From Mesorhizobium amorphae (lineage in GTDB: Bacteria > Pseudomonadota > Alphaproteobacteria > Rhizobiales > Rhizobiaceae), in contig NZ_JHQS01000006.1 of the NCBI RefSeq assembly GCF_014843845.1, positions 219,221 to 283,220 of the forward strand: 64,000 bases of DNA, read 5' to 3'. The stretch's first letter is position 1, and every line of letters starts with the position of its first letter. The notes under the pieces are model-generated. The model was given only the letters and a program-made list of their open reading frames with translations, ran no database searches and had not been told where the DNA came from. Shown here piece after piece: positions 17,383 to 26,890 of this stretch. Made by a program: the position numbers and the translations under genes.

Positions 17383-18933
17383 ATGACGCGTAAGGACTCC
17401 AAGAGCCGGACGACCTGCCGAAGCTCGGCGCCGGCCAGTCGGTCGACCTGGAGGCAGGTGAGCGCCGTGGCGCTGGCAGCGATCACACTGGCCGGCTGCG
17501 TCGTCGGCCCGGACTATCAGAAGCCCTTTCTGTCGATGCCAGCGGCTTGGGGCAGCCAGAAGAAGACCGCACCCGTCAAACCGGCGCAATTGTCGAAATG
17601 GTGGCAGCGGCTGCGTGACCCCGATCTGGACGCGCTTGTCGAAGAAGCCGTCGCCGGCAATCTCGACGTCGCCACCGCCAGGGCCAGGATTCGCGAGGCC
17701 CGTGCCAGCTACCGCCAGAGCGCCGCGACATTGTTCCCGTCCGCCGACAGCTCCGGGTCCACCACGCGCAACAAGACGGCCGCGACCACTTCGGGCGGAA
17801 CCGCCAGCGATGCGTACAGCCAGTTCCAGTCCGGCTTCGACGCCAGCTGGGAACTGGACCTGTTCGGCGCCAACCGCAGGAGTGTCGAGGCCGCCCGCTA
17901 CGGGCTGGATGCCGCCCAAGAGGAACTGCGCTCGACGCTGCTGACTCTGGTCGGCGATGTCGCCTCCAACTACACCCAGGCGCGCGGCTATCAGGCGCGT
18001 GCTCGACTCGCCCGCCGCGCGGCCGCGTCGCAGAAGCAGACGGCGGAGCTCACCCGCACCATGGCCGAAGCCGGCACGGCGACGGCGGCCGATGTCGCCA
18101 AGGCGAAGGGACAGGCGAGCAGCACCGAGGCCGACGTCCCGACCCTGGAAGCGAGCTATGCCGAAGCGGTACACCGCCTTTCGGTGCTCACCGGCCGGCC
18201 GCCGACCGCGTTGACCGAGCGATTGAAGCGCAGCGCGCCGATACCAACGCCGCGCCTGCCGATCCCGACCGGCGTTCCCGCCGATATCCTGCTCTCGCGG
18301 CCGGACGTGCGCGTGGCGGAGCGGCAATATGCCGAGTACACCGCCAGGATCGGCCAGGCCGAGGCAGCACGCTATCCGAGCGTCAGCCTGACCGGCGACA
18401 TCGACACCTCCGCCTTCAAGCTCGGCGATCTCGGCAAGAACTCCACCATCGGCTGGTCCTTCGGGCCAACGCTCAGCGTGCCGCTGTTCAATGCCGGCAA
18501 GTTGCAGGCCGCAGTCGACGTCGCCGAGGCCCAGCGCGACCAATATTTCATCGCCTACAAAGCCTCCGTCCTGACGGCGCTCGAAGACGTCGAAAACGCC
18601 AGCGTTTCGCTGACGCAGGAGCGCATCAGGAACGGCAAGCTAGCTTCTTCCGCGAAATCCTACGGCGACGCGGCGAGTCTCGAGCGGACGCTCTACAAAT
18701 CCGGCGAGACCAGTCTCCTTGATGTGCTGGACGCCGAGCGCTCGCTCTATTCGGCCGAGGACGCTCTCCTGCAAAGCCGTGTCCTGATCGCCACCGACTA
18801 TATCGCGCTCAACAAGGCGCTTGGCGGCGGCTGGGACGGCGCCATCGACAGTTCAAGGCCGGAAATCGTTGACGCCAAGACCGAACCGCGGCTGGCATCA
18901 CAGCCTCCGAAGAACAAGGACATCCAGGGATAG
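17383..18933 (+). CDS. Outer-membrane efflux channel (NodT/OprM family lipoprotein)
   Basis: 516 residues with two outer-membrane efflux repeats. The export signal ends in a lipobox, AAITLAGCVVGP, so the Cys should be lipid-modified. The first 25 residues are basic and may be over-annotated; a later start is possible. Typical sequence includes GPDYQKPFL, WWQRLRDPDLDALVEEAVAG, and the C-terminal repeat ERTLYKSGETSLLDVLDAER. It lies 129 bp after the pump gene on the same strand and completes the tripartite system. Confidence 0.92.
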   Translation: MTRKDSKSRTTCRSSAPASRSTWRQVSAVALAAITLAGCVVGPDYQKPFLSMPAAWGSQKKTAPVKPAQLSKWWQRLRDPDLDALVEEAVAGNLDVATARARIREARASYRQSAATLFPSADSSGSTTRNKTAATTSGGTASDAYSQFQSGFDASWELDLFGANRRSVEAARYGLDAAQEELRSTLLTLVGDVASNYTQARGYQARARLARRAAASQKQTAELTRTMAEAGTATAADVAKAKGQASSTEADVPTLEASYAEAVHRLSVLTGRPPTALTERLKRSAPIPTPRLPIPTGVPADILLSRPDVRVAERQYAEYTARIGQAEAARYPSVSLTGDIDTSAFKLGDLGKNSTIGWSFGPTLSVPLFNAGKLQAAVDVAEAQRDQYFIAYKASVLTALEDVENASVSLTQERIRNGKLASSAKSYGDAASLERTLYKSGETSLLDVLDAERSLYSAEDALLQSRVLIATDYIALNKALGGGWDGAIDSSRPEIVDAKTEPRLASQPPKNKDIQG

Positions 18934-18969
18934 TCAATCAGCTTCGGCCAACAGAGCAAATTGGACAAT

Positions 18970-19239
18970 TCAGATTGGTGACGATCTCGCAGGCAGAACA
19001 GTGGCGTCACCCGTCAGCACATGCATCTCTTTTTGAACGGCAGCGAAAAATCGGCGCACCTCGTTGCTGGCGGAAGCGGGATCGCGGCCGGACCCGATCG
19101 CGAGGTCGAGGAGTTCACGCGCCGTAGCCTTCCAGAAGGATGTGGCCGTGTCGCCATGCAAATTGCCAAGCATGGCGGCAACATCGCGAACCAGGACCAT
19201 CTGCCGGTCTATTGGAAAGGCTCGCACGTTTGCTGACGA
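18970..19239 (-). CDS. DUF6074-like small protein
   Basis: Eighty-nine residues from MSSANVRAFPIDRQMVLVRD. The pattern of a short N-terminal AFP motif, then helices with VRDVAAMLGNLHGDTATSFW, ATARELLDLAIGSGRDP and EVRRFFAAVQKEMH, resembles the DUF6074 family of Rhizobiales. That family has no established function. The frame opens 18 codons further upstream, but that part is not protein-like. Confidence 0.6.
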   Translation of the reverse strand, partial: SSANVRAFPIDRQMVLVRDVAAMLGNLHGDTATSFWKATARELLDLAIGSGRDPASASNEVRRFFAAVQKEMHVLTGDATVLPARSSPI

Positions 19240-19414
19240 CATCTTCTGGACCACGACACTGACGCAACGAATCACACGCTGCTCTACGGTCACTGGCCTA
19301 GCTGCGAGGTTGGAAACAGAACCTTAACAGCGAGGTCCATCGTTCAATTTGCAAAGGGACCGCGAAGTCGAGGCAATCGCAACCGACGGACGACTGGAGC
19401 GCCAATTGCCCGGC

Positions 19415-19711
19415 CTAGATCCTCAGCCCCTTCGCCTCGCCGCCGCGCTTGCCGGGAACCATCATATCCTTGGCCAGCAGGCCGCTGACGCGGCAGAACG
19501 TCATGAACGCCCGGCAGGCGTCCTCGGTCTTGACCACGTCCACCGTCGCGCCGAAGCAGGCGTTGAAGGCTGCCTCATGGATCTTGCCCTGCCGACGGGC
19601 CGGCCAATTCTGCAGGAAATCGAGCGCCTGTTCGACGCTGTAGATTTCCTCGACCGGCAAGCCGGGCGCGGGCGCAATGCGCACAGGCACCTCGAATTGC
19701 AATCTGTCCAT
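19415..19711 (-). CDS. DUF982 domain protein
   Basis: Ninety-eight residues, the normal size. DUF982 features are visible: FEVPVRIAPAPGLPVEEIYS, then ALDFLQNWPARRQGKIHEAA and a conserved Ala-Cys (NACFGATVDVV). The family is largely restricted to rhizobia and relatives and its role is unknown. It overlaps the 3' part of the next minus-strand frame by about 210 bp, which suggests that neighbour's end has shifted. Confidence 0.85.
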   Translation of the reverse strand: MDRLQFEVPVRIAPAPGLPVEEIYSVEQALDFLQNWPARRQGKIHEAAFNACFGATVDVVKTEDACRAFMTFCRVSGLLAKDMMVPGKRGGEAKGLRI

Positions 19712-20082
19712 TCCATCTCTCCCGAACCGGCATCACCGCGCGGCAACGCCGGTTCGTCGTGAAAGGTTGCTTTGGCCGGCTTCTGGCGCAGGAATGTGTC
19801 GTCAGTGCGGTCGATAGCCGCAAGAAGCCCGGCCGAACCGCGGGCCCATTGGTTTGTCGGGTCGGTTTCGGCGTCATAGGCCATGCGAACAACGACCGTC
19901 AGGACATAGAATGTCGGCACCGCAAAGATCGCCGCGAAGACCAGCGCCGCCGTTCCTGTCATGCCAAGCGTTTCGGCGATCGCCCAATAGACGGTGCCGA
20001 TGCAGATCAGCGCCTGCACCGAGAGAAACAAGGCGGCCGAAACGGCACGCGAAAGGGTTTTGAAGGTTTTGATACGTTGCAT
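19501..20082 (-). CDS. Two-helix membrane protein, 3' end probably frameshifted
   Basis: Starts MQRIKTFKTLSRAVSAALFL. Two membrane helices (VSAALFLSVQALICIGTVYW and ALVFAAIFAVPTFYVLTVVV) are followed by a soluble tail to about residue 118. The last 75 codons overlap the DUF982 gene in another frame and are Arg/Ser-rich, unlike the rest. The natural end was therefore probably near 19730 and an indel extended the frame. No family recognised. Confidence 0.55.
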   Translation of the reverse strand: MQRIKTFKTLSRAVSAALFLSVQALICIGTVYWAIAETLGMTGTAALVFAAIFAVPTFYVLTVVVRMAYDAETDPTNQWARGSAGLLAAIDRTDDTFLRQKPAKATFHDEPALPRGDAGSGEMEWTDCNSRCLCALRPRPACRSRKSTASNRRSISCRIGRPVGRARSMRQPSTPASARRWTWSRPRTPAGRS

Positions 20083-20197
20083 CTGGAGGTTCCGGAAATG
20101 ACGCGCCGCGCGGCCGGTGCACGGCCAGGGCCGCCGCACGGGTCACGACGCGAAAAGGCTATGAATGGGGTCGAAAAGCGCGGTCCGCGACCGCCAG

Positions 20198-20590
20198 TTA
20201 TACTGAAGGCGGCGCGCGCGGCTGGTTGGCTCTCTTGCGCGGCGCAGGCACGGACGCCGATACGAGCACTGCCCAGGCCGAAGAGAGTTGATCGAGCGGA
20301 AGGAACCCGGCCTCCGGCCGAAGGGTGTTCGCGTCACCGCCAACGAACTTGGCCGGCAGCGGCCGGGCGGCCCGGATTTCGGCCGCCTTCATCTTGCCGG
20401 TGACGCGCAGCAGCGCCACCGCGTCGCCCTGCCGGGCCACGCTGATAGTGGCGCCGCTCGACGCGACCTTCGTCGAAGCCGTCGCGTCCGACTGGGCCAG
20501 GTACAACAGCGACAGCAACAGCAGCGCCATCAGGCCCGAGCAGGCGGCCCTGATCGGCGACAGAAATGATGTTGCGCGCTTGGACGCCAT
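20198..20590 (-). CDS. Membrane-anchored hypothetical protein
   Basis: 131 residues from MASKRATSFLSPIRAACSGL; a GTG three codons upstream is the alternative start. One N-terminal helix (LMALLLLSLLYLA) is followed by a periplasmic beta-rich part (ATISVARQGDAVALLRVTGK) and a basic Pro-rich tail. No family recognised. It is divergent from map, with about 220 bp between the starts. Confidence 0.55.
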   Translation of the reverse strand: MASKRATSFLSPIRAACSGLMALLLLSLLYLAQSDATASTKVASSGATISVARQGDAVALLRVTGKMKAAEIRAARPLPAKFVGGDANTLRPEAGFLPLDQLSSAWAVLVSASVPAPRKRANQPRAPPSV

Positions 20591-20811
20591 CAGGGGCACG
20601 GGTCTCCGAATGTTGCCTCCGCCCTAACCCACAGGGCCGCAAAAGGAAAGCCGAGCAGCCAGACAGTCTGGGTCCATAAAGGCAAGAATATCGCCAGGCT
20701 ACGCTTGGCGCCGGCAGTTCCTCCTTGAACCTTGCGGCTTCCGGTGCCAAATCTGGGGAGATTTTCGCGCCGGCTCATTTTTGGAGCCACCCAATCGACA
20801 GACGGACAAGA

Positions 20812-21639
20812 ATGGTCACCTATCTCGACGCCGCCACGGCACCGCTCAGGAACACCGGCCAGATTCGCCTCTATGGCGAAGAGGGTTTCGCCGGCATGCG
20901 CAAGGCCTGCGACCTCACCGCGCGCTGCCTCGACGAACTGGTGCCGATGGTCGAGCCGGGCGTCACCACGGAGACAATCGACCGCTTCGTCTTCGAATTT
21001 GGCATGGACCACGGCGCGTTGCCGGCGACGCTCAACTATCGCGGCTACACCAAATCGTCCTGCACCTCGATCAACCACGTCGTCTGCCATGGCATCCCCG
21101 ACAACAAGCCGTTGAAGGACGGCGACATCGTCAACATCGACGTCACCTATATCCTCGACGGCTGGCATGGCGATTCTTCGCGCATGTATCCGGTCGGCAC
21201 CATCAAGCGCGCGGCCGAAAGGCTGCTCGAGGTCACCCATGAATGCCTGATGCGGGGCATAGCGGCGATCAGGCCGGGCGCCCGCACCGGCGCCATCGGC
21301 GCCGCCATCCAGACCTATGCCGAGGCAGAGCGCTGCTCGGTGGTGCGCGATTTCTGCGGCCACGGCGTCGGCCAGCTGTTCCACGACGCGCCGAACATTC
21401 TGCACTATGGCAGCGCCAATGAAGGCGTAGAAATGCGGCCGGGCATGATCTTCACCGTCGAGCCGATGATCAATCTCGGTCGCCCGCACGTAAAAGTGCT
21501 GTCGGACGGCTGGACGGCCGTAACACGCGACCGCTCGCTGTCGGCTCAGTACGAGCACACGATCGGCGTCACCGAGACCGGTTGCGAGATCTTCACGTTG
21601 TCGCCGAAAAAACTCGACCGCCCCGGCCTGCCGGGCTGA
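20812..21639 (+). CDS. map: Methionine aminopeptidase, type I
   Basis: Removes the initiator Met from new proteins in the cytoplasm. 275 residues from MVTYLDAATAPL at 20812. The dinuclear metal ligands are all present: Asp in NIDVTYILDGWHGDSS (two), His in CGHGVGQLFH, Glu in FTVEPMINLG and Glu in SAQYEHTIGV. The frame opens 29 codons upstream, but the extension is not conserved-looking. radC follows at 22609, with a HAD gene between; map near radC is a common arrangement in Rhizobiales. Confidence 0.95.
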   Translation: MVTYLDAATAPLRNTGQIRLYGEEGFAGMRKACDLTARCLDELVPMVEPGVTTETIDRFVFEFGMDHGALPATLNYRGYTKSSCTSINHVVCHGIPDNKPLKDGDIVNIDVTYILDGWHGDSSRMYPVGTIKRAAERLLEVTHECLMRGIAAIRPGARTGAIGAAIQTYAEAERCSVVRDFCGHGVGQLFHDAPNILHYGSANEGVEMRPGMIFTVEPMINLGRPHVKVLSDGWTAVTRDRSLSAQYEHTIGVTETGCEIFTLSPKKLDRPGLPG

Positions 21640-21713
21640 TGAATATCGCCCAAAAGCCTGACTGACATCCGCCCGGCTTTGACGCAGGGCGAACTTCTCG
21701 CCATGCTGAGGCG

Positions 21714-22484
21714 ATGACCCGAGGCGTGCTGCTCGATCTCGCAGGCGTCATCTATGATGGCGAGACCGCCATACCAGGCGCGGTGGAAGCCGTTGCGCGT
21801 TTGCGCCAGGCCGGCCTGGCCGTGCGCTTCGTAAGCAATACGACACGTTCATCGAAGCAGGCGGTCCTCCAACATCTGGAAGCGCTGGGACTGACCGTCA
21901 CCAAAGCGGATGTTTTCACGCCGGCGCACGCGGCACGCGAATGGCTTCTTCACAATGGCCGTGCGCCATATCTGTTGGTTCATCCCGGCCTTGAGCCGGA
22001 CTTTTTCGAATTGCCGGTTCGCGACAAGCGCGCCGTCATCGTCGGCGATGCCGGCGAGGCCTTCACTTATACGGTCCTGAATGATGCGTTCCGCGAGTTG
22101 AACGCGGGGGCCGAACTGCTCGCCCTCGCCACCAACCGGGCGTTTCGGGATGCCGACGGTGCGCTCAGCCTCGATGCAGGGCCGTTCGTCACGGCATTGG
22201 AATATGCCTCCCTGAAACGCGCAACCGTTCTCGGCAAGCCGTCGCCGGCATTCTTTCTGTCGGCTCTGGCAAGCATGAACTGTCCGCCGGATCAGGCGAT
22301 CATGGTTGGCGACGACGCCGAGGCCGATATAGCTGGCGCCCTGCGCGCCGGAATTTCGTGCGCATTGCTGGTGCGGACGGGCAAATACCGGCAAGGCGAC
22401 GAAAAACGCTTTGACCCGCACCCGACCGAAACCTTCGCCGATCTCGCGGCGGCAGCCGACTGGATCATTGCGCGCCGAGACTGA
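21714..22484 (+). CDS. HAD-IIA family phosphatase (LHPP-like)
   Basis: 256 residues. The first HAD motif is [11 protein letters not shown], where the second Asp of DxD is Ala, as in the phospholysine/phosphohistidine phosphatase-like subgroup. Motif II is [11 protein letters not shown], the lysine motif lies in GKPSPAFF, and the last motif is VGDDAEADI. The C2-type cap between about 80 and 170 fits HAD class II. Substrate not known. It lies 74 bp after map on the same strand. Confidence 0.9.
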   Translation: MTRGVLLDLAGVIYDGETAIPGAVEAVARLRQAGLAVRFVSNTTRSSKQAVLQHLEALGLTVTKADVFTPAHAAREWLLHNGRAPYLLVHPGLEPDFFELPVRDKRAVIVGDAGEAFTYTVLNDAFRELNAGAELLALATNRAFRDADGALSLDAGPFVTALEYASLKRATVLGKPSPAFFLSALASMNCPPDQAIMVGDDAEADIAGALRAGISCALLVRTGKYRQGDEKRFDPHPTETFADLAAAADWIIARRD

Positions 22485-22608
22485 CTGCGCGGACCGAGGC
22501 TCAAGCTCATCGGCGTCTGGCGGCTCTTTTGAAAACCATCGCGAGCCGGTTTCGCCTTTTAGAATCATGCTCTACTGTCTGTTCCGGTCAGGCGGATATG
22601 GGCGTTCG

Positions 22609-23361
22609 ATGGGGAAAAGCGGCGACGACGAGCGGGGATTCTTCTCGGAGCGGTGGAGCGAACCGCCGGCAAAGGCCGCGGCGGTGGAAAAGCCGCACTA
22701 TCACGGCCATCGCGACCGCCTGCGTGAACGGTTCACGGCGGCTGGGCCCGACGCCCTGCCCGACTACGAGCTTCTCGAACTCCTGCTCTTTCGCCTGATC
22801 CCACGCGTCGACACCAAGCCGATCGCCAAGGCGCTGCTTTCGCGCTTCGGCACGTTGGCCGAGGTGCTTGGCGCGCCGGTGGCGCTGCTTCAGGAGGTGA
22901 AGGGCATCGGCCCATCGGTGGCAGTCGATCTGAAGGTGATTACTGCCGCCGCGCAGCGCATGGCGCGCAGCGAAATCCGCGGCCGCGAGGTCCTGTCCAA
23001 CTGGACCCAGCTTCTCGACTATTGCCGCTCGGCCATGGCCTTCGAGAACCGCGAGCAGTTCCGCATCCTCTTCCTCGACAAGAAGAACGTGCTGATCGCC
23101 GACGAGGTGCAGCAGGTCGGCACCGTCGACCACACGCCGGTCTATCCGCGCGAGGTGGTCAAGCGGGCGCTGGAACTTTCGGCCAGCGCCGTCATCCTGG
23201 TGCATAACCATCCATCCGGCGACCCGACGCCATCGCGCGCCGACATCGAGATGACCAAGCTGATCATCGACACCGCCAAACCGCTCGGCATCGCCGTCCA
23301 TGACCACATCATCATCGGCAAGAAAGGCAACGCCTCGATGAAGGGCCTGCTGCTGATTTGA
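22609..23361 (+). CDS. radC: RadC/JAB-domain protein
   Basis: 250 residues from [19 protein letters not shown] 22567 is an alternative start. An N-terminal helix-hairpin-helix region ([20 protein letters not shown], then [12 protein letters not shown]) precedes the JAMM metalloprotease-like motif, [14 protein letters not shown] with an upstream acidic residue. RadC was once linked to recombinational repair, but the enzymatic role is unsettled. It may share transcription with the HAD gene. Confidence 0.93.
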   Translation: MGKSGDDERGFFSERWSEPPAKAAAVEKPHYHGHRDRLRERFTAAGPDALPDYELLELLLFRLIPRVDTKPIAKALLSRFGTLAEVLGAPVALLQEVKGIGPSVAVDLKVITAAAQRMARSEIRGREVLSNWTQLLDYCRSAMAFENREQFRILFLDKKNVLIADEVQQVGTVDHTPVYPREVVKRALELSASAVILVHNHPSGDPTPSRADIEMTKLIIDTAKPLGIAVHDHIIIGKKGNASMKGLLLI

Positions 23362-23502
23362 TCCCGAGACTGGACGCGGCAAAGTCGACATTTTCGCCTC
23401 ATCCACAACCGGCTCTAGAATTTCGATCGCAAATCAAGCTATGATACCCGCGGCATTTCCCCGGACGGCTTCGCGCCCCTGGAATGCCGGGAGGAACGGG
23501 AC

Positions 23503-24387
23503 ATGGCCGTAGCGCTTGTACTCGTTTTAGTCGTTGTGGGCTCAGTCTTGTTCCACTTGCTGAGCCCATGGTGGTGGACGCCGATTGCCTCGAACTGGGA
23601 CTATATCGACCACACCATCATCATAACTTTCTGGATCACCGGCGTCGTCTTCGCCGCCGTCGTTCTATTCATGGCCTATTGCGTGTTCCGCTTCCGTCAT
23701 CGGGAAGGCAACCGCGCAGCTTACGAGCCCGAGAACAAGCGGCTCGAATCGTGGCTGACGATCGTCACCGCGGTCGGGGTGACGGCCCTGCTGGTCCCCG
23801 GCCTGTTCGTCTGGAGCCGTTTCGTCAACGTTCCTAGCGACGCGACCGAGGTCGAAGTCGTCGGCCAGCAATGGCAGTGGAGCTTCCGCCTGCCCGGCAA
23901 GGACGGCAAGCTCGGCACATCCGACACCAGCAACGTCAGCGCTGAAAATCCGCTCGGCGTCATCGCCAGCGATCCCAATGGCCAGGACGATGTCGTGGTC
24001 GAGGCGGCCGATCTGCACCTGCCGGTCGGCAAGCCGGTCAAGATGCTGTTGCGCTCGATCGATGTGCTGCATGATTTCTACGTACCGGAATTCCGCGCCA
24101 AGATGGACATGATCCCCGGCTCGGTCACCTATTTCTGGTTCACCCCGACCAGGACTGGAACCTTCCAGGTCCTGTGCGCCGAGCTTTGCGGCCAAGGGCA
24201 TCCTTTGATGAATGGCGTGGTCATGGTCGATACGCAGGAAGATTATGTCGCCTGGCTCGGCGAGCAGCAGACTTTCGCGCAATTGTCGGCGCCCCAGCAG
24301 ACAGGATCGGCAGATCCGGCGCCGGCAGGAACCGTCGCGCCGGGTTCGAGGATTTCGGCAAAGCTCGAAACGGTCGAGGCCCGCTGA
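23503..24387 (+). CDS. coxM: Alternative cytochrome c oxidase subunit II
   Basis: 294 residues with two membrane helices (1-20 and about 38-60, with another hydrophobic stretch 86-106) and a periplasmic cupredoxin domain. The CuA centre is complete: His190, then Cys225, Glu227, Cys229, His233 and Met236 in CAELCGQGHPLM. It takes electrons from cytochrome c and passes them to subunit I. First gene of a five-gene oxidase operon whose order matches Bradyrhizobium coxMNOP, a second aa3-type oxidase separate from ctaCDE. No haem c domain is attached. Confidence 0.92.
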   Translation: MAVALVLVLVVVGSVLFHLLSPWWWTPIASNWDYIDHTIIITFWITGVVFAAVVLFMAYCVFRFRHREGNRAAYEPENKRLESWLTIVTAVGVTALLVPGLFVWSRFVNVPSDATEVEVVGQQWQWSFRLPGKDGKLGTSDTSNVSAENPLGVIASDPNGQDDVVVEAADLHLPVGKPVKMLLRSIDVLHDFYVPEFRAKMDMIPGSVTYFWFTPTRTGTFQVLCAELCGQGHPLMNGVVMVDTQEDYVAWLGEQQTFAQLSAPQQTGSADPAPAGTVAPGSRISAKLETVEAR

Positions 24388-24407
24388 AAGGACACGGAGG
24401 TGTTCCT

Positions 24408-26177
24408 ATGGTCGATATCACGCCTGCAGATGCAGTCCCGCCTGCCGAAGTCGGGGAAATGGAGCTTTACCACCCGCACAGCTGGTGGACGAAGTACGTT
24501 TTCTCGCAGGACGCCAAGGTCATCGCCATCCAGTATTCGGCGACGGCGACGGCAATCGGCATGGTGGCGCTGGTGCTGTCGTGGCTGATGCGGCTGCAGC
24601 TTGGCTTCCCCGGCACCTTCGACTTCATCACCCCGGAAGCCTATTACCAGTTCATCACCATGCACGGCATGATCATGGTGATCTACCTGCTCACGGCGCT
24701 CTTCCTGGGCGGCTTCGGCAATTACCTGATCCCGCTGATGGTCGGCGCTCGCGACATGGTTTTTCCCTATGTCAACATGCTGAGCTACTGGATTTACCTG
24801 CTCGCCGTTCTGGTTCTGGTATCGAGTTTCTTTGCGCCGGGCGGACCGACGGGCGCCGGCTGGACGCTCTACCCGCCACAAGCCATCATGACCGGCACGC
24901 CGGGCGGCCAGGACTGGGGCATCATCCTGATGCTGGTCTCGCTGATCCTGTTCATCATCGGCTTCACCATGGGCGGCCTGAACTATGTCGTGACGGTGCT
25001 GCAGGCCCGCACGCGCGGCATGACGCTGATGCGCCTGCCACTGACGGTCTGGGGCATCTTCACCGCCACCGTCATGGCGCTGCTCGCCTTCCCGGCGCTG
25101 TTCGTCGCCTGCGTGATGATGTTGTTCGACCGTGCGCTCGGCACCTCCTTCTTCATGCCGGCGATCGTCGAGATGGGCGAACAGCTGCAGCATAGCGGCG
25201 GCAGCCCGATCCTGTTCCAGCATCTGTTCTGGTTCTTCGGTCACCCCGAGGTCTACATCGTCGCACTGCCGGCCTTCGGCATAGTGTCCGACCTGATCAG
25301 TACCCATGCGCGCAAGAACATCTTCGGCTACCGGATGATGGTCTGGGCGATTGTCGGCATCGGCGCGCTGAGCTTCGTGGTCTGGGCGCACCACATGTAT
25401 GTCAGCGGCATGCATCCCTATTTCGGGTTCTTCTTCGCCACCACGACATTGATCATCGCCGTGCCGACCGCCATCAAGGTCTACAATTGGGTGCTGACGC
25501 TGTGGCGCGGCGACATCCATCTCACCATACCGATGCTCTTTGCCCTGGCCTTCATCGTCACCTTCGTCAATGGCGGGTTGACCGGCCTGTTTCTCGGCAA
25601 CGTCGTCGTCGACGTTCCATTGTCGGACACGATGTTTGTCGTTGCTCATTTCCATATGGTCATGGGCGTCGCCCCGATCCTCGTGATTTTCGGCGCGATC
25701 TATCACTGGTACCCGAAGGTCACTGGTCGGATGCTGAACGAGACGCTCGGCCAGTTCCATTTCTGGGTCACGTTCCTCGGCGCTTATCTGATTTTCTTCC
25801 CCATGCACTATCTTGGCCTGGTGGGCCTGCCACGGCGCTACGCCGAACTAACCGACATGACGATAATGACGGATTCGGCCCACCACCTGAACTCGTTCAT
25901 CAGCATCATGGCGTTCATGGTCGGCTTTGCTCAGTTGGTGTTCCTGTTCAACCTGATCTGGAGCATCCGCCATGGCCGCGAGGCCGGCGGCAATCCCTGG
26001 CGCGCAACGACGCTGGAATGGCAGACGTCCGAAACACCGCCAGTCCATGGCAATTTCGGCAAGGAGCTGCCGATCGTCTATCGCTGGGCCTATGACTACA
26101 GTGTGCCGGGCGCCAAAGAGGATTTCATTCCGCAGAACGTGCCGGGCTCCTTCGGCACCTCCAAGGAGTCGGCATGA
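24408..26177 (+). CDS. coxN: Alternative cytochrome c oxidase subunit I
   Basis: 589 residues from ATG 24408 with GGACACGGAGG upstream; the frame opens earlier inside coxM and is not used. Redox ligands are present: His86 (MHGMIM) and His416 for the low-spin haem, His414 for haem a3 (VAHFHM), and His279, His328 and His329 for CuB. The cross-linked Tyr follows Glu281 in GHPEVY, the type A1 feature. D-channel Asp116 and K-channel Lys357 can also be placed. It reduces O2 to water and pumps protons. Confidence 0.95.
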   Translation: MVDITPADAVPPAEVGEMELYHPHSWWTKYVFSQDAKVIAIQYSATATAIGMVALVLSWLMRLQLGFPGTFDFITPEAYYQFITMHGMIMVIYLLTALFLGGFGNYLIPLMVGARDMVFPYVNMLSYWIYLLAVLVLVSSFFAPGGPTGAGWTLYPPQAIMTGTPGGQDWGIILMLVSLILFIIGFTMGGLNYVVTVLQARTRGMTLMRLPLTVWGIFTATVMALLAFPALFVACVMMLFDRALGTSFFMPAIVEMGEQLQHSGGSPILFQHLFWFFGHPEVYIVALPAFGIVSDLISTHARKNIFGYRMMVWAIVGIGALSFVVWAHHMYVSGMHPYFGFFFATTTLIIAVPTAIKVYNWVLTLWRGDIHLTIPMLFALAFIVTFVNGGLTGLFLGNVVVDVPLSDTMFVVAHFHMVMGVAPILVIFGAIYHWYPKVTGRMLNETLGQFHFWVTFLGAYLIFFPMHYLGLVGLPRRYAELTDMTIMTDSAHHLNSFISIMAFMVGFAQLVFLFNLIWSIRHGREAGGNPWRATTLEWQTSETPPVHGNFGKELPIVYRWAYDYSVPGAKEDFIPQNVPGSFGTSKESA

Positions 26178-26878
26178 GCGTCATCCTGGTCTTCTTGGCT
26201 GTGGTCGTCGGCTTTGTCGGATGGTGGCTTTCCCATCAAAGGCTGATGTCGAAGCCATGGCTGGAGCAAGGCATGGCCGGGGATTTTGTCGCCCTCGACC
26301 GCTCGGCGCTGCCGACGGCCAAGATCGGCCTCGGTGTCTTCCTCGCCGTTGTCGGCTGTCTGTTTGCGCTGTTCACCAGCGCCTACTTCATGCGCATGGC
26401 GCTGTCGGACTGGCAGCCGCTGCCGCTGCCGCGCCTGCTCTGGCTCAACACCGGCGTGCTGGTGCTCAGCAGCGTCGCGCTGCAATGCGCCTCGGTCGCG
26501 GCCCGCAGAGGTCAACTGGATACGGTCAAGCTCGGCCTCGTCACCGCCGGGATCACGGCGCTCGCCTTCCTGGTCGGGCAGCTCGTGGCATGGCGGGAAC
26601 TGAGCACCGACGGCTATCTGCTGAGCTCCAATCCGGCCAACAGCTTTTTCTACCTGATAACCGGCATGCATGGCCTGCATATACTGGGAGGGCTGGTCGG
26701 TCTCGCTAGAACGACTGCGGGCGCCTGGAACGGAGCCCGGCCGGAGCGGCTGCGCCTCGGCGTCGAACTGTGCGCCATGTACTGGCATTTCCTGCTTTTC
26801 GTCTGGCTCGCCATTTTCGCGCTGCTGGCCGGCTGGGCCGCCGCGTTCATCGACATTTGCCGACAATTGCTGACCTAA
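26174..26878 (+). CDS. coxO: Cytochrome c oxidase subunit III-like protein (first copy)
   Basis: 234 residues, overlapping coxN by 4 bp. About six to seven membrane helices are visible, with subunit III signatures such as FFYLITGMHGLHILGGLVGL and a final VELCAMYWHFLLFVWLAIFA. Subunit III lacks metals and stabilises turnover of subunit I. It differs clearly from the next gene, so the operon has two unlike subunit III paralogues, as in coxO/coxP systems. Confidence 0.88.
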   Translation: MSVILVFLAVVVGFVGWWLSHQRLMSKPWLEQGMAGDFVALDRSALPTAKIGLGVFLAVVGCLFALFTSAYFMRMALSDWQPLPLPRLLWLNTGVLVLSSVALQCASVAARRGQLDTVKLGLVTAGITALAFLVGQLVAWRELSTDGYLLSSNPANSFFYLITGMHGLHILGGLVGLARTTAGAWNGARPERLRLGVELCAMYWHFLLFVWLAIFALLAGWAAAFIDICRQLLT

Positions 26879-26890
26879 GGGATCAAGCGG

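Noticed and set aside
14875..18543. Minus-strand open frame of 1222 codons opposite the RND pump and channel genes
   Set aside because: It is antisense to two well-supported genes and has the His/Gly/Arg-rich composition typical of shadows in high-GC DNA.
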